DNA of 64,000 nucleotides from positions 2,046,001 to 2,110,000 of the forward strand of contig NZ_VFME01000001.1 of the NCBI RefSeq assembly GCF_006714895.1, given 5' to 3'. This document shows positions 34,888-43,880 of this stretch, in pieces; position 1 is the stretch's first letter, and each line of letters begins with the position of its first letter. Position numbers and translations under genes: made by a program. Below the pieces are notes generated by a model that was given only the letters and a program-made list of their open reading frames with translations, was not told the DNA's origin and did not search any database. The DNA comes from Gramella sp. Hel_I_59 (lineage in GTDB: Bacteria > Bacteroidota > Bacteroidia > Flavobacteriales > Flavobacteriaceae).

Positions 34888-34920
34888 AAAATGCATATCA
34901 ACCAAATTTATTTTGCATTT
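34888..34920. repeat. Inverted repeat upstream of the second ECF operon
   Basis: AAATGCA (34888-34894) and TGCATTT (34914-34920) form 7-base arms around a 19-base AT-rich centre, about 85 bases before the promoter. It may be an operator or chance in AT-rich DNA. Nothing else is visible in the 34787-35001 gap. Confidence 0.3.
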
Positions 34921-35001
34921 AACCCTCAAATACTTCCTTTCGTCCGAATATGTAGTTGTTTTGTAAGTTAATATTTACAAACTTTTATTTCCATCTCTAT
35001 T

Positions 35002-35030
35002 TTGACCGATGATCGAATTGAATATCTTTG
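35002..35030 (+). promoter_or_regulatory. Promoter of the second ECF operon
   Basis: TTG (35002-35004), 18 bases, then TATCTTTG (35023-35030), 15 bases before the ATG. It is the housekeeping type, so this sigma gene is read at least partly by the main sigma factor. Confidence 0.75.
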
Positions 35031-35045
35031 CATTGAACGTCCATT

Positions 35046-35600
35046 ATGTCCAACACACTAGAAGCTGAACAGGATCTTATCTTAAGATTGCAGAAGCAAT
35101 CAACTTCCCAGGAAGCTTTCAGGGAATTGATCACGCTTTATAAAGAGCGTTTGTACTGGCATATCCGAAATATTGCAAAAAGTCATGATGATACAGACGA
35201 TATTTTGCAGAATACCTTCATAAAGATCTTCAGAAATATTGATAAATTTAAAGGAGATAGCAAACTGTACAGCTGGATGTACCGTATCGCGACTAACGAA
35301 GCGATCACATTCATCAATAAAAAAGCGCGACGCTTAAAGATCACTTCAGAAGAACTTCAGGATCAAATCATCGATAATCTTGAAAGTGACGTATATTTTG
35401 AAGGAAGTGAAATACAATTGAAATTACAAAAAGCCATCGCCACCCTTCCGCAGAAACAACAACAGGTATTCAATATGAAATATTTCGAAGAACTGAAATA
35501 TAGAGAAATGGCAGAGATTTTGAGTACTAGTGAAGGAGCTTTGAAAGCTTCGTATCACATTGCGACCAAGAAGATCGAAGAATTTTTAAAGTCGAATTAA
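35046..35600 (+). CDS. ECF-type RNA polymerase sigma factor
   Basis: A 184-residue ECF sigma factor. Region 2 covers about residues 20-90 (DDTDDILQNTFIKIFRNIDK) and region 4 about 120-175 with KYREMAEILSTSEGALKASYH as the helix-turn-helix. It leads a three-gene unit with a single-pass membrane protein and a periplasmic helical protein. It is unlike the sigma factor at 5257-5766 in its partner proteins, so the two modules are independent. Confidence 0.9.
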   Translation: MSNTLEAEQDLILRLQKQSTSQEAFRELITLYKERLYWHIRNIAKSHDDTDDILQNTFIKIFRNIDKFKGDSKLYSWMYRIATNEAITFINKKARRLKITSEELQDQIIDNLESDVYFEGSEIQLKLQKAIATLPQKQQQVFNMKYFEELKYREMAEILSTSEGALKASYHIATKKIEEFLKSN

Positions 35601-35631
35601 ACCATTACTAAAAAACTAAGTCATAAGTACG

Positions 35632-36153
35632 ATGAAAACCGATAATTTTAAACATAAGAACAACTCTGGATTCAAAGTCCCGGAAACTTATTTCCAGGAT
35701 CTTGAGAACAGTCTTATGAATAAGATTTCGGTTGAAAATGAACTACCTGCAATCGAAGGTTCAGGCTTTACTACTCCAGATAATTATTTCGATGAGCTTG
35801 AAGATAGTATCCTGTCAAAATCTGTTGCTCCTGAAACCAAAGTTGTACCGTTATTCAAAAAAGAATACTGGCTATATGCCTCAGCCGTCGCTGCAATCAT
35901 GGTCATTATGCTTGGTAACTTCTTTCCATCTAACCAAACTAATGATCTTGGATGGGATGATATTGAGGTTACAGCATTAGAAAATTACATTTACGATAGT
36001 TACGAAATGGGAAGTATCGATCTTAATAGTGTTGAATATTCAGATTTGATAACTCAAGGTGATCTGGAAGCTGACTTTACTGAAATTGATACTGAAGCAG
36101 CTTTCGAATATATTGATGAGAACGTTGAAGATCCATCTTATATAATGGACTAA
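35632..36153 (+). CDS. Predicted single-pass anti-sigma partner with a duplicated N-terminal motif
   Basis: A 173-residue protein with one membrane helix (about 80-97, after LFKKEYW). The cytoplasmic part contains two copies of a motif: SGFKVPETYFQDLENSLMNK (12-31) and SGFTTPDNYFDELEDSILSK (44-63), consensus GFxxPxxYFxxLExSxxxK. The periplasmic part (98-173) is very acidic. No zinc-finger anti-sigma motif is present. Position right after the sigma gene (31-base gap) and topology suggest it holds the sigma factor; the repeats could be the binding segments. Family name unknown to me. Confidence 0.65.
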   Translation: MKTDNFKHKNNSGFKVPETYFQDLENSLMNKISVENELPAIEGSGFTTPDNYFDELEDSILSKSVAPETKVVPLFKKEYWLYASAVAAIMVIMLGNFFPSNQTNDLGWDDIEVTALENYIYDSYEMGSIDLNSVEYSDLITQGDLEADFTEIDTEAAFEYIDENVEDPSYIMD

Positions 36154-36155
36154 TT

Positions 36156-36614
36156 ATGAAAAAATACCTACTAATAATTCTATTTCTTTTGCCAGCGAAT
36201 ATTTTACTGGCCCAGGAAAAAAACGAAGATCGGGAAGCACAACACAAGAGGATCAAAGCTTTAAAAGTGGCTTTTATTACTCAGGAACTCGAGCTTACCG
36301 ATAAACTGGCCCAGGAATTCTGGCCAATTTACAATGAATATGAACGAAAGAAGCGAAAACTTCATGAACGTGAGCATATCGAACTGGAAGATGTAAATTG
36401 CTATAATGAGGACCAGGCAGAAGATCTTCTAAATGAATTCCTTTCTGTTGAAAACGAGGAATACAAGATAAAAAAACAACTCTTCAAGGATTTAAAGCAG
36501 ATCATTACAGCGAAAGACATTATAAAATTACATAAACTCGAGGACGAATTTCATAAAAAGCTCATTAGAGAATACAGAGCGAAAAAGGGAAATAATAAAT
36601 CGAGTGACGAATAA
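36156..36614 (+). CDS. Periplasmic helical protein, Spy/CpxP-like, partner of the ECF operon
   Basis: A 152-residue protein with a signal peptide (1-19, ending LLA-Q) and an almost wholly helical, highly charged mature part (KRIKALKVAFITQELELTDK, FWPIYNEYERKKRKLHERE). ITQELELTDKLAQEFWPIY resembles the LTxxQ region of Spy/CpxP-type periplasmic sensors, which bind misfolded protein. It follows the predicted anti-sigma gene after 2 bases, and relatives are described as sensors of ECF sigma factors in this group. The chaperone or sensor role is inferred. Confidence 0.65.
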   Translation: MKKYLLIILFLLPANILLAQEKNEDREAQHKRIKALKVAFITQELELTDKLAQEFWPIYNEYERKKRKLHEREHIELEDVNCYNEDQAEDLLNEFLSVENEEYKIKKQLFKDLKQIITAKDIIKLHKLEDEFHKKLIREYRAKKGNNKSSDE

Positions 36615-36645
36615 TATTGGTTAAGTATTTGGTTAGAATGAAACG

Positions 36646-36676
36646 GCCCGGCTTTAAAAGTCGGGCTTGTTTTTTA
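36646..36676. terminator. Terminator between the second ECF operon and the convergent lipoprotein gene
   Basis: GCCCGGCT pairs with AGTCGGGC (one G-T pair), followed by TTGTTTTTT on the forward strand; it touches the stop codon of the reverse-strand gene at 36674. Confidence 0.75.
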
Positions 36677-37741
36677 TTTAAATCTAAGCTTCGCTACTCT
36701 TCCACTTCCGGCGGCATATGCAGTAGAATCATTGATGAATCTTATAGTGAAAAATCCTTCATCACTCAATTCTGTCCAGGTTTCTCCACTATCCTTGCTA
36801 TAATTGATGCCTTCAAAACCTACGGCAATTAATTCCTTGCCATCATCACCAGGAACGAATCTAACCGAACTTCTATAGCCGGGCTCCTGCCCTTCTGCAA
36901 CTAAATTCCAGGTTTTACCTCCGTCTGTCGTGATTGCTTTGTTTCCTTTGTTCTCTTTAGACTTGGTATAATCTCCACCAATAATGAATCCAATTTCAGA
37001 ATTAAAAAAATCTACACTATATCCTCCAGAAGTGGCCGTTCCCTGAATAAGCGGGGTATCAAAGATCTCCCAGTTATTTCCTTTGTCTGAAGAGTATAAA
37101 ATTCTCGATTTCATTCCGCCTGTCAGAATCCAGGTTTCATCCTCGTAAGTTGCAATATTTGAATTACTAGCTGCAAAAGCTGCTTCACCCTTGGCAGCTT
37201 TGGGTAGCTGTCCACAATCAAGCTTTTCCCAACTTTTCCCCGCATCTCTTGTGATTAAAATAGAAATACAGCCATCAGTAGGATCGCCCATCGCAATTCC
37301 TTCTGTATCATTCCAGAAAGTCATGGAATCATAAAACGCTTTCTCATGATCTTCTTTATACACCAGTTCTAACTGGCCATTATTACCAGTTTTATATAAG
37401 AGCGCCGGGCTTCCCACACCTAGCATAAAAAAGTCGTTAGATGTGCTGGCGATAGCTCGAAACTCGGGATAAATACTGTCGTAAGCCTGAGTATTCGTCT
37501 TCCATGTTCTGGTCGCTGCATTATACAACCCATAAGTTCCATTATTAGCTGCAATGGCCAGGTTCTCACCAATCACCTGGATCGCCCTGATGCTCAATGA
37601 ATCATCTTCAAGTATATTTTCGACATGAACTTCTCTAAAGGTTTTATGCTTACTTGTAGAAGCCGAATCATCAGCTTTAGACTCATTATTATTTTTGCAA
37701 CCTGCAGTAAGGACTAATAGAAGTAGCACCAGTTTTTTCAT
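36674..37741 (-). CDS. Lipoprotein with YCF48/BNR-type beta-propeller repeats
   Basis: A 355-residue lipoprotein starting at MKKLVLLLLVLTAGCKNN (Cys15). The body has repeated beta-propeller signatures of the YCF48/BNR type: KDSGETWTELSDEG, TTDGGKTWNLVAEG, SSDKGNNWEIFD, TRDAGKSWEKLD. Annotators often call these oxidoreductases or photosystem stability proteins, but no such chemistry is implied here. The open frame extends to 37780, but a -7 box at 37757-37764 and the lipobox position place the start at 37741. Function unknown; extracytoplasmic. Confidence 0.8.
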   Translation of the reverse strand: MKKLVLLLLVLTAGCKNNNESKADDSASTSKHKTFREVHVENILEDDSLSIRAIQVIGENLAIAANNGTYGLYNAATRTWKTNTQAYDSIYPEFRAIASTSNDFFMLGVGSPALLYKTGNNGQLELVYKEDHEKAFYDSMTFWNDTEGIAMGDPTDGCISILITRDAGKSWEKLDCGQLPKAAKGEAAFAASNSNIATYEDETWILTGGMKSRILYSSDKGNNWEIFDTPLIQGTATSGGYSVDFFNSEIGFIIGGDYTKSKENKGNKAITTDGGKTWNLVAEGQEPGYRSSVRFVPGDDGKELIAVGFEGINYSKDSGETWTELSDEGFFTIRFINDSTAYAAGSGRVAKLRFK

Positions 37742-37756
37742 AAAATAGATTTGATC

Positions 37757-37764
37757 CAAATATA
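37757..37764 (-). promoter_or_regulatory. -7 box of the YCF48-type lipoprotein gene
   Basis: TATATTTG on the reverse strand, 15 bases before the ATG at 37741. Confidence 0.6.
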
Positions 37765-37787
37765 GATTTTTCCGAATCAAAAAAACG

Positions 37788-37795
37788 TAACTTTG
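37788..37795 (+). promoter_or_regulatory. -7 box of the rsmB-like gene
   Basis: TAACTTTG, 18 bases before the ATG at 37814. It sits back-to-back with the reverse -7 box at 37757, so the two divergent promoters overlap. Confidence 0.65.
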
Positions 37796-37813
37796 CCGGC
37801 TTAAAGAAGAATT

Positions 37814-39025
37814 ATGCGCCTACACAGAAATCTCGTTTTTGCAACTATAGATGCTCTTGCTGAAATTTTCAACGATGGAAAATATGCCGACAAGGTAATT
37901 GAAAAGACGCTTAAGCGTGATAAGAGATGGGGATCAAGAGATCGCAGTTTTATTGCTGAAACAACGTACGATATAGTTCGTTGGAAAAGATTATATGCTG
38001 AAATTGCTGAAGTAAAAGAACCGTTTTCCAGAGAAGACCTGTTTAGGATTTTCGCTGTCTGGTGTGTACTTAGAGGCGTTAAGATTCCGGAATGGCCACA
38101 ATTTGATGGAACTCCGGTGAGACGAATCAAAGGGAAATTTGACGAGCTAAGCAGAACTCGAAAATTTAGAGAATCTGTGCCAGACTGGCTGGATGAACTT
38201 GGTGTGGAAGAGTTAGGTGAAAAGATCTGGACGCAGGAATTGAGCGCGTTAAATACACAGGCTCTGGTAGTTCTAAGAGCCAATAGCTTAAAAACTGATC
38301 CTGATAAACTGGCTGGTATTTTACTGGAAGAAGGAATAGAAACTATTAAAGTTAGAAATTACCCTGAGGCACTGGAGCTAAAAGAACGCTCTAACGTTTT
38401 TAGAACAAAAGCTTTCCAGGATGGTCTTTTCGAAGTTCAGGATGCAAATTCTCAGCGAGTGGCAGAATTTCTTGACGTACAACCAGGAATGAGAGTTGTA
38501 GATACTTGCGCAGGCGCAGGTGGGAAAACCCTTCACCTGGCTGCACTTATGGAGAATAAAGGCCAGATCATTGCGCTGGATATTTATGGAAATAAATTGA
38601 AGGAATTAAAACGACGTGCTAAACGTGCCGGCGCTCATAACGTGGAAACCAGAAGTATTGAGACCACGAAAGTGATCAAAAAATTATATAATTCGGCAGA
38701 CAGGGTTTTAATCGATGCTCCGTGTAGCGGACTTGGAGTTCTTAGTAGAAATCCAGATGCGAAATGGAAACTACAACCAGAGTTTCTGGAAAAGATCAAT
38801 AATACGCAGGCTGAGATCCTTCAGCAGTATTCAAAAATTTTAAAAAAAGGTGGAAAAATGGTTTATGCTACATGTTCCATTCTACCTTCAGAAAATGATA
38901 AACAGGTTCAGAAGTTTCTAAAAACAGATGAAGGTAAAGAGTTCCGTTTGCTAAGAGAAAAGAAGATTCTATCCAGCGAAAGTGGCTATGATGGATTCTA
39001 TATGGCCCTACTGGAAAAAGAATAA
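37814..39025 (+). CDS. RsmB-like rRNA (cytosine-5)-methyltransferase
   Basis: A 403-residue m5C RNA methyltransferase of the NOL1/NOP2/Sun family. A NusB-like N-terminal helical part (1-130) precedes the Rossmann domain, with the SAM motif DTCAGAGGKT (about 232-241) and the two cysteines Cys304 in DAPCSGLG and Cys354 in ATCSILPSEND; the latter should be the attacking Cys and the former helps release. E. coli RsmB methylates C967 of 16S rRNA. Assignment to that base is by resemblance, not certain. Confidence 0.85.
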   Translation: MRLHRNLVFATIDALAEIFNDGKYADKVIEKTLKRDKRWGSRDRSFIAETTYDIVRWKRLYAEIAEVKEPFSREDLFRIFAVWCVLRGVKIPEWPQFDGTPVRRIKGKFDELSRTRKFRESVPDWLDELGVEELGEKIWTQELSALNTQALVVLRANSLKTDPDKLAGILLEEGIETIKVRNYPEALELKERSNVFRTKAFQDGLFEVQDANSQRVAEFLDVQPGMRVVDTCAGAGGKTLHLAALMENKGQIIALDIYGNKLKELKRRAKRAGAHNVETRSIETTKVIKKLYNSADRVLIDAPCSGLGVLSRNPDAKWKLQPEFLEKINNTQAEILQQYSKILKKGGKMVYATCSILPSENDKQVQKFLKTDEGKEFRLLREKKILSSESGYDGFYMALLEKE

Positions 39026-39030
39026 AGAGA

Positions 39031-39057
39031 AAAGCGACCAACAATGTCGCTTTTTTT
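39031..39057. terminator. Terminator between the rsmB-like gene and the convergent lipoprotein gene
   Basis: AAAGCGAC and GTCGCTTT pair around CAACAAT and a T-run follows; it overlaps the stop of the reverse-strand gene. Confidence 0.8.
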
Positions 39058-39637
39058 ATTGAATCAACACTAATTTAATTTTGTCTGGACTCTCTCGAAC
39101 AAAGTTTCCAACAACTTGTTCATCTTGCTCAAGTCTGGATATCAGTTCCTCACATAATGTCTCGCAATTGATTTCAATTTTCTCATTTATAAGCAATCTT
39201 TCGTTATCCTTCTCTACAAAATTATGTTGCCCCCACTTCAATTTTATCTCAAAAACCTCATCTGCCGGCACTTCAGTCTTAGATATTAGTTGATCTAAAA
39301 CATAGCGTATGGAGGAACCATCTTGTTGAGGGTTTTCTATATTATATTTTCTAACCCTCAGGTCGTAAATGAAACCTGGTTCATATTCAAATCCCTCTAT
39401 CCAATCATAAAAATACAACCAATTCTCACTACCTATTTCCTCGTCTTCCTGAGAAAGCATTACCAGCGTTGGAGCAAAACCGAATGCAGTAGCTCTATGA
39501 TGATCAATTCTAAGGTTTACTACCTCAGAGCGGTTTACTACTTCAGAACCCGAAGCATCCCCTTTTAAGGAACAGGATATTGCGCTAAAACTTAATATAA
39601 AGGCGCAAATAATTAAGATTGATCGATTGAAATTCAT
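39056..39637 (-). CDS. Lipoprotein of unknown function
   Basis: A 193-residue lipoprotein. I start it at MNFNRSILIIC with the lipobox SFSAISC (Cys22), not at the Met six codons upstream. Mature protein: a Ser/Glu-rich linker, then a beta-rich domain with RKYNIENPQQDGSSIRYVLD and KLKWGQHNFVEKDNERLLIN. It contains a Cys pair in INCETLCEELISR. No family recognised. It is convergent with the rsmB-like gene and shares a terminator with it. Confidence 0.65.
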   Translation of the reverse strand: MNFNRSILIICAFILSFSAISCSLKGDASGSEVVNRSEVVNLRIDHHRATAFGFAPTLVMLSQEDEEIGSENWLYFYDWIEGFEYEPGFIYDLRVRKYNIENPQQDGSSIRYVLDQLISKTEVPADEVFEIKLKWGQHNFVEKDNERLLINEKIEINCETLCEELISRLEQDEQVVGNFVRESPDKIKLVLIQ

Positions 39638-39729
39638 GATGATGATTTTTATCAAAAAAAGATAAGAAATTAGAGGCGTTAAAAGAAATATTCCTTTTCT
39701 AAACTTTCAAACTAGAGCAGAAAAAATCT

Positions 39730-39737
39730 TAAATTTG
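39730..39737 (+). promoter_or_regulatory. -7 box of purL
   Basis: TAAATTTG, 33 bases before the ATG at 39771. The in-frame TTG at 39735 falls inside this box and is therefore not the start. No PurR-like palindrome is evident. Confidence 0.65.
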
Positions 39738-39770
39738 TGTCCTGTTCAAAACAACACAAACACAACTTAC

Positions 39771-42700
39771 ATGATCCTTTTCTTCGGAAATCAAACTACC
39801 AAGGTTTTTGCGGTTGAAACGCATTCCAACCTTTCTGCTCAGTCTATTTCAAAACTAAACTGGCTTTTTGGAAATACTCTTCAAATAAATAAATCTGCTC
39901 TGGCAGATTTTTTTGTTGGTCCACGTGCCGCAATGATCACTCCCTGGAGTACGAATGCTGTAGAGATCACTCAAAATATGGGGATTACCGGAATCATTAG
40001 AATCGAGGAATTTCTAAAGGTTGATGAACATTTCTCTGATTTTGATCCAATGTTATCTCAGAAATATAAGCAACTCGATCAAGAAATTTTTGATATTCAT
40101 GTTGAGCCTAAGCCAATTATAGAGATCGATGATATCGCAGCCTATAATAAACAGGAGGGTTTAGCATTGAATGCTGAAGAAGTTAAATACCTGGAAGATC
40201 TTTCAGTAAAACTGGATCGAAAGCTTACAGATTCTGAAGTTTTTGGTTTTTCCCAGGTGAACTCAGAACATTGCAGACACAAGATCTTTAATGGAACTTT
40301 TGTTATTGATGGCGAGGAGAAACCAGTATCTCTTTTCAAATTAATTAGAAAAACTTCCGAAGAGAATCCGAACGAAATTGTTTCAGCATACAAGGATAAC
40401 GTCGCGTTTATAAACGGACCTATAGTTGAACAATTTGCTCCCAAAGCTCCTGATGTTCCGGAATATTATGAAATAAAGGACTTTGAATCCGTTATTTCCA
40501 TAAAAGCTGAAACTCATAATTTCCCTACAACCGTGGAACCATTTAACGGAGCAGCGACTGGTAGTGGTGGAGAAATCAGGGACAGGCTTGCTGGTGGTAA
40601 AGGTTCGCTTCCTTTAGCAGGAACTTCAGTTTATATGACCTCCTATTCAAGACTTGAAGAAGATCGACCATGGGAAAATGGAATGAAAAAACGAGAATGG
40701 TTGTACCAGACTCCAATGGACATTTTAATAAAAGCATCTAATGGAGCTTCAGATTTTGGTAACAAATTTGGTCAGCCACTAATTTCAGGATCTGTACTTA
40801 CCTTCGAACATAGCGAACACGATCGCTCTCTAGGTTACGACAAAGTAATCATGCTTGCCGGTGGTATTGGCTACGGAAAAAAGGATCAGGCATTAAAGGA
40901 TATTCCTGAAGAAAATGACAAGATCGTTGTTCTTGGTGGAGAAAATTATAGAATTGGAATGGGTGGCGCTGCCGTTTCCTCAGCAGATACTGGTGCATTT
41001 AGCAGTGGTATAGAATTAAATGCCATACAGCGTTCCAATCCGGAAATGCAAAAGAGAGCTGCAAATGCTGTTCGCGGAATGGTAGAAAGCAAACACAACC
41101 CGATTGTTTCCATTCATGATCATGGCGCCGGTGGTCACCTGAACTGTTTGAGTGAATTGGTAGAAGAAAAAGGTGGAAAGATAGATCTGGATAGTTTACC
41201 TGTTGGTGATCCAACTCTTTCTGCTAAGGAGATCATTGGAAATGAATCTCAGGAAAGAATGGGACTGGTCATTGGCGAGAAAGATCTCGATACCTTAAGA
41301 AGAGTAGCAGATCGTGAACGTTCTCCAATGTATGAAGTTGGAAACGTAACCGGTGATTATAGATTCACCTTTGAAGGCATGAAATCTGGTGATAAACCAA
41401 TGGACCTTGCTCTGGCAGATATGTTTGGGAGCTCTCCCAAGACGATCATGGAAGATAGGACGATTACTCGCAATTATAAAAAAATCGATTATCAACAGGA
41501 GAAAATTCACAAGTATTTACAACAGGTTTTGCAACTAGAAGCTGTTGCTTGTAAAGACTGGCTTACCAATAAAGTGGATCGCTGTGTATCGGGACGCGTT
41601 GCTAAACAGCAAACTGCAGGACCTTTACAATTGCCTTTAAACAATTGCGGAGTGATGGCGTTAGATTACAATGGTAAAGAAGGAGTTGCCACCTCAATTG
41701 GACACTCCCCTATTTCTGCATTGATCGATCCGGTAGCTGGCTCACGTAATTCTATCGCAGAAGCCTTGTCGAATATTATCTGGGCTCCTTTAGAAAAAGG
41801 ACTTAAATCTATTTCACTTTCTGCGAACTGGATGTGGCCCTGTAATAACGAAGGTGAAGACGCAAGACTTTATGAAGCAGTAAAAGGAATTTCAGATTTT
41901 GCAATTTCTCTTGGGATTAATGTGCCAACCGGAAAGGATTCTCTTTCCATGAAACAGAAATACAAAGATGGCGATGTTCTGTCGCCAGGAACGGTGATAA
42001 TTTCTGCTGCCGGACATTGTGATAATATTAAATCGGTTGTAGAACCGGTACTTAAAAAGAACTCAGGAAGTATTTATTATATCAATCTTTCCGGAGATGA
42101 TTATAAACTGGGAGGCTCTACTTTCGCTCAGATCCTGAATAAAGTTGGGGATGAAGCTCCTACTGTAAAGAACGACGAGCGTTTCAGTAAGATCTTTAAT
42201 GCCATGCAATCCATGATCAAAAGCGATATGATCGCTGCGGGTCATGATGTGGGTTCGGGTGGATTGATCACAACTTTACTTGAAATGTGCTTTGCAGATA
42301 TTAATCTGGGTGCAGATCTTGATTTAAGTTCGTTAGGCGAACAGGATATCATCAAGTTGTTCTTTAATGAAAACTGCGGAATCGTATTCCAGGCTAAAGA
42401 TGATACTGCGGAAGCTTTTATGAAGGAGCTTGGAATAGAATATCATAAAATTGGAGTTGCGACTGAAGGTGCAGCGCTAAATATAAAGGTTGGTGAAGAT
42501 GACTTCCATTTTCATATTGCTGAACTGAGAGATACCTGGTACAAAACCAGTTTTCTACTGGATGAGCGTCAAAGCGGGATCGACAAAGCAACCGAACGAT
42601 TCAATAACTATAAAAAGCAACCATTAGAATTTAAATTTCCAGAACATTTTACCGGAAAATTACCTGAACTGGATGCTAAGAAACCGCGTATAAAGGCCGC

Positions 42701-43430
42701 GATCATTCGTGAAAAAGGTTCCAATTCTGAAAGGGAAATGGCCAGAGCTATGTACCTCGCAGGTTTTGATGTGAAAGATGTGCACATGACCGACCTGATC
42801 TCCGGTAGAGAAAACCTTGAAGACATACATTTTATTGCAGCTGTTGGAGGATTCTCAAATTCAGATGTTCTTGGTAGTGCAAAAGGATGGGCTGGAGCAT
42901 TCTTATATAATGAAAAGGCAAAAGCTGCGCTGGAAAATTTCTTCCGTAGAGAAGATACGCTGAGCCTGGGAGTTTGTAACGGATGTCAGCTGTTTATTGA
43001 GCTAGGCCTTATCAATGCTGAACATGAGCAAAAACCAAAGATGCTGCACAATGAATCGCAGAAATTTGAATGTAATTTTACTTCCGTAGAGATTCCACAA
43101 AACAATTCTGTTATGCTTTCCACATTATCGGGAAGTACGCTAGGAATATGGGCAGCACATGGTGAGGGTAAATTTAGTTTCCCGTATGAGGAAAACCGTT
43201 ATAACATTGTTGGAAAGTACGCTTATGAAGGCTACCCGGCAAATCCTAATGGGTCACATTATAATACTGCCGCACTTACAGATGCAAGTGGTAGGCACCT
43301 GGTAATGATGCCACATATGGAGCGATCTACTTTCCAATGGAACTGGGCAAATTATCCAGATGGACGCAAGGATGAAGTGTCACCGTGGCTGGAAGGCTTT
43401 GTAAATGCCAGAAAATGGCTGGAGAAATAA
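39771..43430 (+). CDS. purL: Phosphoribosylformylglycinamidine synthase, single-chain type
   Basis: A 1219-residue enzyme of purine synthesis that converts FGAR and glutamine to FGAM with ATP. It is the large form in which the PurS-like N-terminus, two synthase halves and the glutaminase are fused. Landmarks: FSQVNSEHCRHK (about 160-171), ETHNFPT with the downstream GAATGSGGEIRD, GAGGHLN, and the C-terminal amidotransferase with nucleophile Cys1069 in LGVCNGCQ and His/Glu in PHMERS. Start ATG chosen from MILFFGNQ homology and the promoter. A terminator follows at once, so it is monocistronic. Confidence 0.95.
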   Translation: MILFFGNQTTKVFAVETHSNLSAQSISKLNWLFGNTLQINKSALADFFVGPRAAMITPWSTNAVEITQNMGITGIIRIEEFLKVDEHFSDFDPMLSQKYKQLDQEIFDIHVEPKPIIEIDDIAAYNKQEGLALNAEEVKYLEDLSVKLDRKLTDSEVFGFSQVNSEHCRHKIFNGTFVIDGEEKPVSLFKLIRKTSEENPNEIVSAYKDNVAFINGPIVEQFAPKAPDVPEYYEIKDFESVISIKAETHNFPTTVEPFNGAATGSGGEIRDRLAGGKGSLPLAGTSVYMTSYSRLEEDRPWENGMKKREWLYQTPMDILIKASNGASDFGNKFGQPLISGSVLTFEHSEHDRSLGYDKVIMLAGGIGYGKKDQALKDIPEENDKIVVLGGENYRIGMGGAAVSSADTGAFSSGIELNAIQRSNPEMQKRAANAVRGMVESKHNPIVSIHDHGAGGHLNCLSELVEEKGGKIDLDSLPVGDPTLSAKEIIGNESQERMGLVIGEKDLDTLRRVADRERSPMYEVGNVTGDYRFTFEGMKSGDKPMDLALADMFGSSPKTIMEDRTITRNYKKIDYQQEKIHKYLQQVLQLEAVACKDWLTNKVDRCVSGRVAKQQTAGPLQLPLNNCGVMALDYNGKEGVATSIGHSPISALIDPVAGSRNSIAEALSNIIWAPLEKGLKSISLSANWMWPCNNEGEDARLYEAVKGISDFAISLGINVPTGKDSLSMKQKYKDGDVLSPGTVIISAAGHCDNIKSVVEPVLKKNSGSIYYINLSGDDYKLGGSTFAQILNKVGDEAPTVKNDERFSKIFNAMQSMIKSDMIAAGHDVGSGGLITTLLEMCFADINLGADLDLSSLGEQDIIKLFFNENCGIVFQAKDDTAEAFMKELGIEYHKIGVATEGAALNIKVGEDDFHFHIAELRDTWYKTSFLLDERQSGIDKATERFNNYKKQPLEFKFPEHFTGKLPELDAKKPRIKAAIIREKGSNSEREMARAMYLAGFDVKDVHMTDLISGRENLEDIHFIAAVGGFSNSDVLGSAKGWAGAFLYNEKAKAALENFFRREDTLSLGVCNGCQLFIELGLINAEHEQKPKMLHNESQKFECNFTSVEIPQNNSVMLSTLSGSTLGIWAAHGEGKFSFPYEENRYNIVGKYAYEGYPANPNGSHYNTAALTDASGRHLVMMPHMERSTFQWNWANYPDGRKDEVSPWLEGFVNARKWLEK

Positions 43431-43436
43431 AATATG

Positions 43437-43463
43437 AAAGAGGAACCATTCGGTTCCTTTTTT
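43437..43463 (+). terminator. Terminator of purL
   Basis: AGGAACC and GGTTCCT pair around ATTC, followed by a T-run. Confidence 0.8.
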
Positions 43464-43880
43464 GTTTTCAATCCGGTAGCACACTTCTGTGTAGCTGTCA
43501 GTTTTCCCAAACTATAAGATCCATAATCTTCCTTGAGATTATAAATTCAAAAGCGAAAAATGCATTATCCTGGTAGAGATCGAATCCACAAGTGCGCTGA
43601 TATATTCAAAGAAGAGATGAATAAATTTAATTGAACTGAAATGTTCAAATTTTTTTTGATTGGAAAAGTATTTAAATTTCAGCGGAAAAAATCATTTGAT
43701 AAAGCTGAATTTAGATTGATACTGAAGAGTTTAAGGAATAATTAACAGTTTTTACAGATAGTAATTATAGGTCACATTTTAGTAAATACGCAAACAATAA
43801 GATTTTTTTTTATCATATTTGATTTGAATGAGCTTTGAAAATTGCTATTTTGCAAGGTATATCTAAAATCTTTCCTTTTC
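43464..43880. other. Gene-free AT-rich region upstream of the acyl-CoA ligase
   Basis: About 415 bases with no credible coding frame. Near 43850-43856 a TATTTTG resembles a -7 box with one base missing (TA-n-TTTG) and would start fadD. CAAAC-rich and poly-T tracts are present. I see no tRNA, no repeat and no copy of the 45772 palindrome. It may hold regulatory sites for the ligase gene. Confidence 0.4.

Noticed and set aside
37801..38283. Reverse open frame of 160 codons
   Set aside because: It is antisense to the rsmB-like gene, serine-rich and without any recognisable domain.
43560..43602. tRNA-like pieces (GGTAGAG, TCGAATCC)
   Set aside because: The pieces are in the wrong order and spacing, and no cloverleaf stems form.
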